Program-made: the position numbers and the translations under genes
Notes under the pieces: generated by a model
Database searches by the model: none
Told to the model about the DNA's origin: nothing
The model's input: only the letters and a program-made list of their open reading frames with translations
Shown here: positions 1-6,194 of the stretch, piece by piece
How positions within the stretch are numbered: position 1 is the first letter of the stretch
Layout of the letters: every line of letters begins with the position of its first letter
DNA from: Actinomycetes bacterium
Lineage (GTDB): Bacteria; Actinomycetota; Actinomycetes; Mycobacteriales; Mycobacteriaceae
Reading direction: 5' to 3'
Length of the DNA: 12,736 bases
NCBI GenBank assembly: GCA_022600695.1
Contig: JAHZJY010000385.1
Span: forward strand, 1 to 12,736

Positions 1-47
1 GCCGCGAGCTACATCGTTAACAGCAGCCACATTGGTAACATCCGCCT

Positions 48-857
48 ATGCATAGCCCGCCGGGGAATTCCAACCTCCGCCGACCACACCCGGTTTCCCG
101 ACGTGATGCACTCCGCTACGCCACCGCCGCGTCGGCGATCGCCGGGCTGGGCGCGGTGTCCGCGAGTATCGGCTCCCCCACGGCGGCGGCGGCCGCTCCC
201 ATGCTGATCGATTTCGCGATGCGCCAGATTCCTGCGGAGGATATCCGCGCCGCCGGCTACGCCGGGGTGATCAACTACGTCTCACTCTCGCGCCCCGGTT
301 CGTCTTTCGGCGCCAAACCCATCACCCGGCCTTACGCCGACTCGCTGACCGCCGCGGGGTTGGTCATCGTCAGCAACTACCAGTACGGCAAGCCGGGCGG
401 GACGGCACCATCGGACTACACCCGCGGGTTCGCCGGCGGCGTCGCCGACGCCCGCACCGGATGGAAGTTGCATACCGCGGCGGGTGGCGCGCAGAATGCG
501 CCGATTTTCTTCAGCGTCGACGAGGACATCGACCGCAACACCTGGAACACCGTCGCACTGCAGTGGTTTCGCGGTATCAACTCCGTACTCGGAGTGCAGC
601 GCACCGGGGTCTACGGAGGCATCGATGTGTGCCAATGGGCCGCCGCGGACGGCGTTATCGGGAGCTCGCGCACGCCCGGCCGCCGGTGGTCCTGGCAGAC
701 CAAGGCCTGGTCGGGCAATCAGATCGACCCCGCCGCAGTTCTCTACCAGCGCATCGTGGCGACCGCATCGAATCCGGGCCCACTGGTCGGCGGGACCGAA
801 GTCGACGTCAACGACGTCCTGGCCCAGGATTGCGGCCAGTGGAACTTCCATCCGTGA
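48..857 (+). CDS. Tat-exported DUF1906 (Rv2525c-like) glycoside-hydrolase-like protein
   Basis: The 269-residue protein starts with an n-region that contains the twin-arginine motif SRRDALRYA (about residues 18-26), then an Ala-rich hydrophobic stretch and an AAAAA-type cleavage region near residue 50. It should be exported by the Tat system. The mature part, about residues 51-265, resembles the DUF1906 / Rv2525c-like domain, a TIM-barrel fold related to GH25-type hydrolases. Seen motifs are IDFAMRQIPAEDI, AGYAGVINYVSLSRPG, the acidic FFSVDEDID (likely active-site strand) and a C-terminal EVDVNDVLAQDCGQW. In M. tuberculosis Rv2525c is a known Tat substrate of the cell envelope; the exact substrate is not settled. 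A TAACAT hexamer at 36-41 lies 6 nt before the ATG, so the mRNA may be leaderless, but no good -35 is seen. The gene is complete. Family call is by recognition; enzymatic activity is inference. Confidence 0.85.
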   Translation: MHSPPGNSNLRRPHPVSRRDALRYATAASAIAGLGAVSASIGSPTAAAAAPMLIDFAMRQIPAEDIRAAGYAGVINYVSLSRPGSSFGAKPITRPYADSLTAAGLVIVSNYQYGKPGGTAPSDYTRGFAGGVADARTGWKLHTAAGGAQNAPIFFSVDEDIDRNTWNTVALQWFRGINSVLGVQRTGVYGGIDVCQWAAADGVIGSSRTPGRRWSWQTKAWSGNQIDPAAVLYQRIVATASNPGPLVGGTEVDVNDVLAQDCGQWNFHP

Positions 858-901
858 CGGTTGAATCAGCTGGGGCGGGCGCAGTCGGGTCAGCGCTGTT
901 G

Positions 902-935
902 TTGACAAGCCGGGCGGCGGCAATACATTGACCTC
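902..935 (+). promoter_or_regulatory. Leaderless sigma-70-type promoter of the CIA30 lipoprotein gene
   Basis: A perfect TTGACA (902-907) is followed after 16 nt by TACATT (924-929). Only 6 nt separate the -10 hexamer from the ATG at 936, so transcription would begin at or within a base of the start codon. There is no Shine-Dalgarno sequence in the gap, which fits a leaderless mRNA, a common arrangement in mycobacteria. This promoter lies outside the part of the gene that is duplicated at 3641, so the second copy has no promoter of its own. Confidence 0.6.
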
Positions 936-1631
936 ATGCGTACTTGGCGGCCCCCCACGGTCAGAGGTCAACGCTTGCGGCGAGGGCGACTCAGTATCTG
1001 GTTCGCCTGCTTGGCGGTGCTGATCGTCTCGTGCGGAAGCACCGGAAGCACCGCGAACGCCGACGAGACGACGGCCGCACCGGAGCCTCAAAGCTCGCCC
1101 GCACAGGCAGCCGGGCCCGCGGGGACCGACGTCGTTCTCCTCGACCTCGACGATCCCGGCGCGGTGGCCGGCTGGACAACGGTCAACGACCCCGTGATGG
1201 GCGGACGGTCCACCTCGGCCGTCTCGTTCGGCGACGGCGGCCTGGTGTTCTCGGGGATCCTTTCGCTGGAGAACAACGGCGGGTTCGCCTCGGCCCGCAG
1301 CCCGCAGGACCCCGATATCGGGCGAAAAGCGACCGGCGCGACATCCCTGCGGGTGCGTGCCCTGGGCGACGGTAAGACCTACGTGCTCAGAGTGGGCACC
1401 GCAGGGCAGCCGTGGTCCTATATCCAGCGTTTCCCCACCGAGGCCGATGTCCGGCGGACCTACGACCTGCCCGTTGCGGGCTTCCAGGCGGTCGGCATGC
1501 GCCTCGATCCCGCACCCGGCGCGCCGCAGACTCTGGACCCCTCGGTCATCAGCCAGGTCTCGGTCTACATTCTGGACAAACAGCAGGGCCCCTTCACGCT
1601 GACGATCGACGCGATCGCGGCCACGGTCTGA
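936..1631 (+). CDS. CIA30-domain (NDUFAF1-like) lipoprotein
   Basis: The 231-residue protein has a basic n-region (RGQRLRRGR), a hydrophobic stretch and a lipobox IVSC with the lipidated cysteine at residue 33, so it should be a membrane-anchored lipoprotein. A Pro/Ala/Glu-rich linker leads to a domain from about residue 65 to the end. That domain carries the signature of the CIA30 family, a jelly-roll domain named for mitochondrial complex I intermediate-associated protein 30: a Trp followed by NDPVMGGRSTS, then FSGILSLENNGGFAS and a closing PFTLTID strand. The role of bacterial CIA30 lipoproteins is not established and I do not assign one. The gene converges on rpmE2 with a 45-nt gap and no clear terminator. 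The start is fixed by the leaderless promoter at 902-929. From residue 29 onward the gene was the source, or a sister, of the truncated copy at 3641-4025. Confidence 0.75.
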   Translation: MRTWRPPTVRGQRLRRGRLSIWFACLAVLIVSCGSTGSTANADETTAAPEPQSSPAQAAGPAGTDVVLLDLDDPGAVAGWTTVNDPVMGGRSTSAVSFGDGGLVFSGILSLENNGGFASARSPQDPDIGRKATGATSLRVRALGDGKTYVLRVGTAGQPWSYIQRFPTEADVRRTYDLPVAGFQAVGMRLDPAPGAPQTLDPSVISQVSVYILDKQQGPFTLTIDAIAATV

Positions 1632-1920
1632 GCGGAACTCCAGCAGCAAGCCCGCGGAGGTCGGCAACCGGGATGCTCACCGCTGCCCATAGCGGCGGCG
1701 GAACTTCTCCACCTGCCCGGCTGAGTCCAGCACGCGGTGAGTTCCCGTCCAGAAAGGATGGGAGTCCGCCGTCACGTCCACCACGATCAATGGATAGTTC
1801 CGAATCCCGTCCGGGGTTTCCCAGTCGACGGTGCGTGAACTGGTTAATGTCGACCGGCTCAGGAACGCTCTACCCGTGCCGGCGTCCTGGAAGACGACGG
1901 GATGGTAGTCGGGGTGGATG
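1019..1920. repeat. Direct segmental repeat, copy A (complete)
   Basis: This block covers codon 29 of the CIA30 gene through to the 5' end of rpmE2. It matches 3641-4168 in direct orientation. Over 1021-1313 I count about 21 mismatches in roughly 293 nt. The block 1535-1595 (61 nt) is identical to 3929-3989, and 1668-1736 (69 nt) is identical to 4056-4124. Copy A keeps all internal sequence; copy B lacks 228 nt (between two GGACCCC repeats at 1307-1313 and 1535-1541) and about 139 nt inside rpmE2 (between 1762 and 1901, joined at a GGG). Counts were made by eye. Confidence 0.85.
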
Positions 1921-1931
1921 CCTGGTTTCAT
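1677..1931 (-). CDS. rpmE2: Zinc-independent ribosomal protein L31 type B (bL31B)
   Basis: The 84-residue product begins [16 protein letters not shown], the hallmark of type B L31, and contains no cysteine, so it lacks the zinc-binding Cys motif of the ordinary L31 (RpmE). Further family features are the [13 protein letters not shown] stretch and the [20 protein letters not shown]-terminal part. It would replace zinc-bearing L31 in the large subunit when zinc is scarce and so release zinc for enzymes. Its ATG overlaps the stop of mrf by 4 nt (ATGA at 1928-1931), which implies one transcript with mrf and translational coupling. Control would therefore come from the Zur-box-like site upstream of mrf. 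A decayed second copy lies at 4065-4168. Confidence 0.95.
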   Translation of the reverse strand: MKPGIHPDYHPVVFQDAGTGRAFLSRSTLTSSRTVDWETPDGIRNYPLIVVDVTADSHPFWTGTHRVLDSAGQVEKFRRRYGQR

Positions 1932-3130
1932 TGTTCCTCTTCTCCGCGGGGTCGCGGTCGCGCGGTGAACTCATCGCGGACGTCAGGCAACTCCTGACAA
2001 GGATCGGCGTGCCAGTCCCCGAACGGGTCCGGGTATCGCGACCAGTCGCCGGGCCGCGCCAGTTCGTCATCAGTGAGTAGCGCACCCCGCAGGGCGCTGT
2101 CGATCTCGGTCGGGTGCGCACCGCAGACCAGCACCGTCATCGATATATGCCGGTCGCCGAACCGTTCGTCCCAACCCACCGCCGCCAGTGCCCGTCGCTC
2201 GGGGTCACTGTGGGCCAACTCCTCGGGTCCCATTGCGGCCAGCCATTTTCCGGCGTACTCGACAAGGACCCCACCGCCGGCTGATTCGATCGACATCACG
2301 TCGTCGAGCCGGTTCGCCACGAAGGCCCGGCCCCGGGTCCGGATCACCCCGTCCACCAGCATGTCGACGGCGGCGTGCAATCGCTGAGGATGGAACGGCC
2401 GCCGTGCGGTGAACTCCATGAGCGCGACTTCACCGGCCGGGTCCAACGGCGGTTGTCCGGCCAGCAGTGGGCCGTGCGGGTCGCGTCGCCTGCCGCGGCG
2501 GGTATGGGGGTCGAGGTGAACCAGCGCCTGCTCGACCCGGTCCACCCCGACGGTGATTCGCGCCAGCGGCGCCAGCCGACGCAGAATCGACAGCGTGGTC
2601 GCATCGGGCGGGCACACCACCAGGAGGTCGGCGAACTCTGCCTGGCACACGACCACCTGGGCGACGGTCCGGCCATCGTCGAGTTCATCGGATCCGATCG
2701 CGCGGCCCAGCCACGTGTGGGAGTCCACCGTTGTGACAACTGCCTCGATACACACGTCACGCCCGGCCGGGCCGTCGATATAACCGGGTCCCACGTGAAC
2801 CCCGACCTCGTTGATCGCCGAACAGACAGGTTCGGGCTCCAACCACGGTGCCAGCTGCACGACGATGCGGGTCACGTCGTCCCGTCGATGCAGTCGGCGT
2901 AGCAGCACCAGCAGGTCATTGCGGGTTGTGCAGCCGGGGCAGCCATTGGTCAGCTCCAGTGGCAGTTCGGTCGTCGACAACGTCCCGTCCCGCATGATGC
3001 TGACCCAGCGTCGCACCACCTGCCCGTCGTACTGGTGCCCGACGACCAGGGTGCCCGGGGTATTCAACAGGGTGCCCGCCAGTCGGTCACTGTCACCCTG
3101 GCCTCCAACGAGGACTACTGGTGTACGCAT
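1928..3130 (-). CDS. mrf: Mrf-type CobW/COG0523-like protein (ribosome hibernation recruitment factor)
   Basis: The 400-residue protein is close in sequence to Rv0106 of M. tuberculosis as I remember it, with shared blocks [38 protein letters not shown] and [13 protein letters not shown]. The RRPFHPQRL block is typical of the C-terminal half of COG0523 (CobW) proteins. The homologue in M. smegmatis, Mrf, recruits the hibernation factor MPY to zinc-depleted ribosomes. Two hallmarks of metallochaperone GTPases are altered: the N-terminal P-loop position reads [12 protein letters not shown] without GKT/S, and the usual CxCC reads GCPGC (Cys64, Cys67). A GTPase activity is thus doubtful. The SD-like AGAAGGCG lies just upstream of the ATG (complement of about 3133-3141), directly next to a Zur-like palindrome. 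It heads a two-gene unit with rpmE2 and is divergent from rpmB2. Confidence 0.9.
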   Translation of the reverse strand: MRTPVVLVGGQGDSDRLAGTLLNTPGTLVVGHQYDGQVVRRWVSIMRDGTLSTTELPLELTNGCPGCTTRNDLLVLLRRLHRRDDVTRIVVQLAPWLEPEPVCSAINEVGVHVGPGYIDGPAGRDVCIEAVVTTVDSHTWLGRAIGSDELDDGRTVAQVVVCQAEFADLLVVCPPDATTLSILRRLAPLARITVGVDRVEQALVHLDPHTRRGRRRDPHGPLLAGQPPLDPAGEVALMEFTARRPFHPQRLHAAVDMLVDGVIRTRGRAFVANRLDDVMSIESAGGGVLVEYAGKWLAAMGPEELAHSDPERRALAAVGWDERFGDRHISMTVLVCGAHPTEIDSALRGALLTDDELARPGDWSRYPDPFGDWHADPCQELPDVRDEFTARPRPRGEEEQ

Positions 3131-3143
3131 TTTCGCCTTCTAT

Positions 3144-3158
3144 TGAAAATCGCTTTCA
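3144..3158 (-). promoter_or_regulatory. Zur-box-like operator of mrf-rpmE2
   Basis: The sequence TGAAAATCGCTTTCA is an inverted repeat (TGAAA / TTTCA, 5-nt centre) and resembles the mycobacterial Zur consensus of the TGAAAATGATTTTCA type. It sits directly upstream of the mrf ribosome binding site. A TANNNT hexamer that can be read on both strands (3172-3177; TACGTT on plus, TAACGT on minus) could provide a -10 element, which would place the box just downstream of the mrf transcription start. The box is convincing by sequence and context; the promoter element is a guess. Confidence 0.7.
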
Positions 3159-3198
3159 TCTAGACGTCGGATACGTTACCGTCCTTTGAGGTACTTGT

Positions 3199-3219
3199 CG
3201 ACAATGATTGTCATTTTCA
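3199..3219 (+). promoter_or_regulatory. Zur-box-like operator of rpmB2-rpmG2
   Basis: Two overlapping matches to the TGAAAATGATTTTCA type are present. GACAATGATTGTC (3200-3212) is a perfect palindrome around a single G, and the minus-strand reading of 3205-3219 is TGAAAATGACAATCA. The site lies immediately upstream of the Shine-Dalgarno GAGGGAGG (3225-3232 region) of rpmB2. Binding of zinc-loaded Zur here would silence the zinc-free L28/L33 pair. Together with the box at 3144-3158 it makes the 105-nt gap a two-headed Zur-controlled region. Confidence 0.75.
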
Positions 3220-3235
3220 TTATGAGGGAGGCCTC

Positions 3236-3472
3236 GTGGCCGCACGCTGCCAAGTGACCGGGCGCTCACCGAGTTTCGGTAATTCGGTGTCGCACTCGCA
3301 TCGGCGCACCCGCCGGCGCTGGAACCCCAATATCCAGCGCAAGACCTACTTCCTGCCGTCACAGGGGCGCAACATCACGCTGCGGGTCAGCGCCAAGGGC
3401 ATCAAAGTGATCGACCGCGACGGAATCGAAGCCGTCGTTGCCCGACTGCGCGCCGCGGGTCAGAAGATCTGA
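3236..3472 (+). CDS. rpmB2: Zinc-independent ribosomal protein L28
   Basis: The 78-residue product reads [20 protein letters not shown] and continues with [16 protein letters not shown], the standard bL28 layout. It keeps only one cysteine (Cys5), so the four-Cys zinc knot of the zinc-bearing paralogue is broken; this is the C-minus form. It would be incorporated into the large subunit under zinc starvation. The start is a GTG at 3236 with GAGGGAGG a few bases upstream, and the reading begins at the canonical MA residues of L28. Its TGA overlaps the ATG of rpmG2 by one base (TGATG at 3470-3474), so the two are translationally coupled. The Zur-like site at 3199-3219 is the likely control element. 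Confidence 0.95.
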   Translation: MAARCQVTGRSPSFGNSVSHSHRRTRRRWNPNIQRKTYFLPSQGRNITLRVSAKGIKVIDRDGIEAVVARLRAAGQKI

Positions 3473-3636
3473 TGGCCAGCACCGATATCCGGCCAGTGGT
3501 GAAGCTTCGCTCCACCGCCGGAACCGGCTACACCTACGTCACCCGCAAGAACCGGCGCAACGATCCCGACCGGTTGGTGCTCAGGAAGTACGACCCGATC
3601 GTCCGCCGGCATGTCGACTTTCGAGAGGAACGCTGA
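3472..3636 (+). CDS. rpmG2: Zinc-independent ribosomal protein L33
   Basis: This 54-residue protein reads [20 protein letters not shown], continues [20 protein letters not shown] and ends [10 protein letters not shown]. This is the bL33 family without any cysteine, i.e. the zinc-free paralogue. It closely resembles the zinc-free L33 of M. tuberculosis, including the same last residues, so the gene is complete to its natural C-terminus. It overlaps rpmB2 by one base. In related mycobacteria the next genes in this operon are rpsN2 and rpsR2. Here they are missing: 1 nt after the stop an ATG follows, and after that ATG the sequence becomes a duplicate of the CIA30 lipoprotein gene. Confidence 0.95.
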   Translation: MASTDIRPVVKLRSTAGTGYTYVTRKNRRNDPDRLVLRKYDPIVRRHVDFREER

Positions 3637-3637
3637 G

Positions 3638-3742
3638 ATGGCTGACCGTCTCGTGCGGAAGCACCGGAGGCACCGCGAACGGTTACGAGACGACGGCCGC
3701 ACCGGAGCCTCAAAGCTCGCCCGCACAGGCAGCCGGGCCTGA
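3638..3742 (+). CDS. Candidate arginine-rich micro-ORF at the rpsN2 start position
   Basis: An ORF of 34 codons starts at the ATG 1 nt after the rpmG2 stop and has a well-placed AGAGGAA ribosome binding site (3624-3630, 7-nt spacing). In relatives this would be the start of rpsN2 (S14), whose protein begins with Met-Ala. Here only the ATG, and perhaps GCT, remain. The rest reads the duplicated CIA30 segment in a different frame and gives a very basic peptide (10 Arg, 2 Lys, 4 acidic residues; RLVRKHRRHRERLR near the start). It is probably translated whenever rpmG2 is, but nothing shows that the peptide has a function or is stable. Translation is inferred from the start signals only. Confidence 0.3.
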   Translation: MADRLVRKHRRHRERLRDDGRTGASKLARTGSRA

Positions 3743-4025
3743 GGGGACCGACGTCGTTCTGCTCGACCTCGACGATGCCGGCGAGGTGGCCGGCTGGACA
3801 ACGGTCACCGACCCCGTCATGGGCGGCCTGTCCACCTCGGCCGTCTCATTCCGCGACGGCGGCCTGGTGTTCTCGGGCAGCATCTCGCTGGAGAACAACG
3901 GCGGGTTCACCTCGGCCCGCAGCCCGCAGGACCCCTCGGTCATCAGCCAGGTCTCGGTCTACATTCTGGACAAACAGCAGGGCCCCTTCGACATCGCCAT
4001 CAGCGGGATTGATGCCGCCGTCTGA
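3641..4025 (+). pseudogene. Truncated, internally deleted copy of the CIA30 lipoprotein gene
   Basis: The frame that matches the gene at 936-1631 runs through WLTVSCGSTGG, then AAPEPQSSPAQAAGPEGTDV, the motif TDPVMGGLSTS, and ends GPFDIAISGIDAAV at the TGA 4023-4025. It lacks the first 28 codons: start codon, basic region and most of the signal peptide; the lipobox Cys is still there but is preceded by RWLTV. Upstream the frame runs open into the rpmG2 region without a plausible start. Internally 76 codons are gone, an in-frame deletion between two GGACCCC repeats that removes the central strands of the CIA30 domain. Substitutions are mild and the frame is still open, so decay may be recent. 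Expression as a functional lipoprotein is unlikely. An alternative is a cytoplasmic protein started from an upstream codon in this frame, which I consider improbable. Confidence 0.8.
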
Positions 4026-4064
4026 GTGGATCTCGCAGCCGCTCAGTTTCGGCGGCCGGGATGC

Positions 4065-4168
4065 TCACCGCTGCCCATAGCGGCGGCGGAACTTCTCCAC
4101 CTGCCCGGCTGAGTCCAGCACGCGCTGGGTTTCCGTCCCGACAGGATGGGATGGTAATCGGGTTGATG
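4065..4168 (-). pseudogene. Fragment of an rpmE2 duplicate
   Basis: On the minus strand the 3' end encodes [19 protein letters not shown] and the stop, identical at the DNA level to rpmE2 over 69 nt (4056-4124 against 1668-1736). Further upstream a piece that reads HQPDYHP in another frame corresponds to the L31B N-terminal HPDYHP. The roughly 139 nt between them are missing, joined at a GGG, which also shifts the frame, and the start codon region is replaced. It cannot make L31. Confidence 0.85.
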
Positions 4169-4294
4169 AACAACGCCCCGCCCGCATTGACCCCAAGGTC
4201 GAACAACTCGACTGCTGATGGAGGCCGCAAGTGCGGTGACGCGCCAGCCTCGGTGCTAGGTTTGGCCGGCGGCGTCGAAGGAAGGTCACCCACG

Positions 4295-4957
4295 ATGAAG
4301 AGCTTGACGACGGCGGCGACTGCCAGCCTGCTCGCGGCGGTAATAGGCCTGGCGGTCGTGGGTTGTTCGACCGCGACCGAGACCCGGACCGCCGAGGAGA
4401 CGTCTGCCGCGGCCGCCGCGGACGCCGGCGAGCAGACGACGCTTAATCAGTACATCGAGGACAACGAGATCTCGGAGTTCCCGATCGAGCCGGGAGAAGC
4501 GGGGACTCCCAAGATCGACTTCCCGATCCCGGCGGACTGGCGGGTGGCCGGCGACGAGAAGCCCGAATGGGCCTACGGTGCGATCATCTACGACAAGGCG
4601 CAGGATCCGGACAATCCGCCCTTCATCTACGCGATCGGAGTGAAGCTGACTGGCGACGCCGACCCGGCAAAGATCCTTGAGTACGCCCCCGGTCAGCTCA
4701 ACAACTATCCGGAGTTCAAGGCGGTGAGCAGTCCGAAGAAGGACAGCCTGGGCGGATTCGATGCCATCAACTACGTCGGGACCTACGTGCAGGAGGGCGA
4801 GACTCGCGCCGTCGGCCAGCAGACCATCGTCATCCCCGGCACGGACGAGTTGTTTGTCCTGCAACTCAACGCCGAGGCTCCGCAGGGGCAGGAGGACGTG
4901 GTGATCGACGCGTTCAACGTCATCTCCGAGCAGACCAAGATCACCGCCCCGGCCTGA
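4295..4957 (+). CDS. LpqN/LpqT-family lipoprotein
   Basis: The 220-residue protein has a signal peptide MKSLTTAATASLLAAVIGL ending in a VVGC lipobox (Cys24), followed by a Thr/Ala/Glu-rich linker. The mature domain, about residues 48-218, shows features I associate with the mycobacterial LpqN/LpqT (Lpp-LpqN) family: YIEDNEISEFPIEPGEAG, FPIPADW, EWAYGAIIYDKA, DGFDA-like GGFDAINYVGTY and a C-terminal VVIDAFNVI. The fold is PsbP/Mog1-like; in M. tuberculosis LpqN has been linked to envelope biology and host interaction, but a precise role is not fixed. The start ATG at 4295 has a GAAGGAAGG ribosome binding site at 4277-4285. A longer open frame upstream has no lipoprotein features. A TAGGTT at 4257-4262 could be a -10 element (weak). 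It is followed after 32 nt by the next gene and may be cotranscribed with it. Confidence 0.8.
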   Translation: MKSLTTAATASLLAAVIGLAVVGCSTATETRTAEETSAAAAADAGEQTTLNQYIEDNEISEFPIEPGEAGTPKIDFPIPADWRVAGDEKPEWAYGAIIYDKAQDPDNPPFIYAIGVKLTGDADPAKILEYAPGQLNNYPEFKAVSSPKKDSLGGFDAINYVGTYVQEGETRAVGQQTIVIPGTDELFVLQLNAEAPQGQEDVVIDAFNVISEQTKITAPA

Positions 4958-4989
4958 CCGGCCGTGACCACCGACCCACGGAGCACCTC

Positions 4990-5313
4990 ATGACATTGCG
5001 AGTCAGCGCCTTACACCTCGTTCTCGCCGGGGCAGCAGCGGCGGCGTTCCTCTCGGTGCCGGTGCTCACCGCAGCGCCGGCGTATGCGGCCTGCCCGGCC
5101 GGCACCGCGGCCGATAACCGAACCGGGATCTGCTGGGACGTCTCATCGACGGGGGGGCGGCCGATCACCGGGACCGGCGGAGTGTGCCTGCCGGGCCGTA
5201 TCGGTCTGTGCATGGCGGGGTTGCAGAATTCGGCGCTGCCCGGCGCCGCCCTGAAGCCCATGCCCGCGGCGGGGCCGGCACCGAGAGTCGGGCCGCAGGG
5301 GTCGTGGCCGTGA
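4990..5313 (+). CDS. Small secreted four-cysteine protein, unknown function
   Basis: The 107-residue product has a Sec signal peptide with a hydrophobic core (LVLAGAAAAAFLSVPVL) and a likely cleavage after AYA (33/34). The mature chain of about 74 residues contains four cysteines (35, 48, 66, 74), which could form two disulfides outside the cytoplasm, and is rich in Gly, Pro and Ala toward the end. I do not recognise a family. The start ATG has GGAG at 4980-4983, a 6-nt spacing. It lies 32 nt after the LpqN-type gene and may share its transcript. The gene faces the end of the znu operon, which stops at 5463. The 149-nt gap between them shows no convincing terminator or gene. Confidence 0.6.
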   Translation: MTLRVSALHLVLAGAAAAAFLSVPVLTAAPAYAACPAGTAADNRTGICWDVSSTGGRPITGTGGVCLPGRIGLCMAGLQNSALPGAALKPMPAAGPAPRVGPQGSWP

Positions 5314-5462
5314 TGACCCCGTCCAGCAGCATGAGGAAAGATCAGGTCCAGGCACGTCACCGGGGGGTCGGTTCAGCAGCGGCGCCAGGTGGCAATGGCT
5401 ATCACGAACGCACGCGCGATGGCGCTATTGCCGTTCGCGGCTCCTGATCGGAGGTCTGTCAG

Positions 5463-6194
5463 TCAGAACTCGTACGGATTCTCCGGCGCCTCGACGGGTG
5501 TCACCGCGGATGCCGTCAGAATCGGGACCGACAACCCGGCGACGTCGGAAGGCTGGGGCTCCACTGTGCCCTCCACCCGCACCCAGGTTTCCTCGGCGTA
5601 GCCGGCGGCTTGCTCTGCTGCCGGGCCACGAAGGTGCACGCGGGTCAGGTGGGCGTCGGCTGCGCAGCAGATCATGACGACCCGTCCCAGGTCGATCCCG
5701 CCGCGGTCCTTCAGGGTGAAGCCGGTGACGGTGATCAACCGGCCCTCCAGAGTCTTGGCCGAGTCCCGATTCGCCCGGATCACCACTTCCGGCAGCGGCA
5801 GTTCCGGTGCGTGACCGGCGGGTAGCGGTGGAAAGGGGCGGGACAACACCGTGCGTGAGGCGTCACCGGCGGTGGGCTCGGACGCCCGCGCACCCAGCGC
5901 CGGCGGCACCACGAAGCCCAGCAGCAGGACGGGCAGCGCCAGCAACCAGACCACTGCCGACCGGTGCCCGTGATCGACATCGTCGTGCTGATCCGCGTCA
6001 TCGCCGCGGCGCCGGTGATTCCGGAAATCCCGAACCATCGCGAACGCCGCGAGCGCGATGAGCAGAATCGCCGTCACCACCAACCATGGCATCAGGGACG
6101 GCTTGACGTACCGGGTGTAGGTTCCGGTCACAACGATGATCGCCGTACAGACGCCGATCAACAGCAGCATGACGTTCTGGGCTTCCCGGCTCAA
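5463..6194 (-). CDS. TIGR03943/DUF1980 membrane protein, partner of the COG0701 permease
   Basis: The 243-residue protein has two N-terminal membrane segments (about residues 8-28 and 34-53), a hydrophilic linker rich in His and Asp ([14 protein letters not shown], about 65-78) and a third segment (about 80-100). An external domain of about 130 residues follows and contains VMICCAADA, a Cys-Cys pair typical of the YcgQ-like / DUF1980 group (COG3689). In other bacteria this protein is encoded next to a COG0701 permease, as here. Its start overlaps the permease stop by 4 nt (ATGA), so the two are coupled. Substrate is unknown; the position after znuACB and the His-rich linker suggest a link to zinc or another metal, which is inference. 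It is the last gene of the five-gene minus-strand operon. Confidence 0.8.
   Translation of the reverse strand: MSREAQNVMLLLIGVCTAIIVVTGTYTRYVKPSLMPWLVVTAILLIALAAFAMVRDFRNHRRRGDDADQHDDVDHGHRSAVVWLLALPVLLLGFVVPPALGARASEPTAGDASRTVLSRPFPPLPAGHAPELPLPEVVIRANRDSAKTLEGRLITVTGFTLKDRGGIDLGRVVMICCAADAHLTRVHLRGPAAEQAAGYAEETWVRVEGTVEPQPSDVAGLSVPILTASAVTPVEAPENPYEF

Larger units (their letters stand above)
3641..4168. repeat. Direct segmental repeat, copy B (deleted and decayed)
   Basis: This is the partner of 1019-1920. The left junction is sharp: homology begins at 3641 (GCTGA...), the base after the ATG at 3638-3640, with a constant offset of 2622 nt. The right end is at about 4168, inside the former 5' end of rpmE2. 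Relative to copy A it has lost 228 nt in the CIA30 gene and about 139 nt in rpmE2. Stretches of perfect identity alternate with clearly diverged ones: the last 36 nt of the CIA30 frame and the 30 nt after its stop hardly match. The duplicate occupies the place of rpsN2-rpsR2. Confidence 0.85.

Noticed and set aside
282..1667. 461-codon open frame on the minus strand
   Set aside because: It runs antisense to the DUF1906 and CIA30 genes, which have signal peptides and family motifs. Its product is low-complexity Arg/Gly/Ala-rich sequence with no domain; typical of a high-GC shadow frame.
2375..2902. 175-codon plus-strand frame opposite mrf
   Set aside because: Antisense to a well-recognised gene, no ribosome binding site of note and no family features.
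3438..3640. In-frame extension of the CIA30 duplicate upstream through rpmG2
   Set aside because: The extension reads the rpmG2 DNA in a wrong frame and gives Arg/His/Pro-rich nonsense; the open frame is accidental, so I treat the copy as a pseudogene.
3641..4168. Insertion sequence or other mobile element as the cause of the duplication
   Set aside because: No transposase, no terminal inverted repeats and no target duplication seen at the edges; both ends lie inside genes of the neighbouring block.
4061..4294. 78-codon N-terminal extension of the LpqN-type lipoprotein
   Set aside because: It crosses the rpmE2 remnant, and the signal peptide with lipobox and the GAAGGAAGG site both point to the start at 4295.
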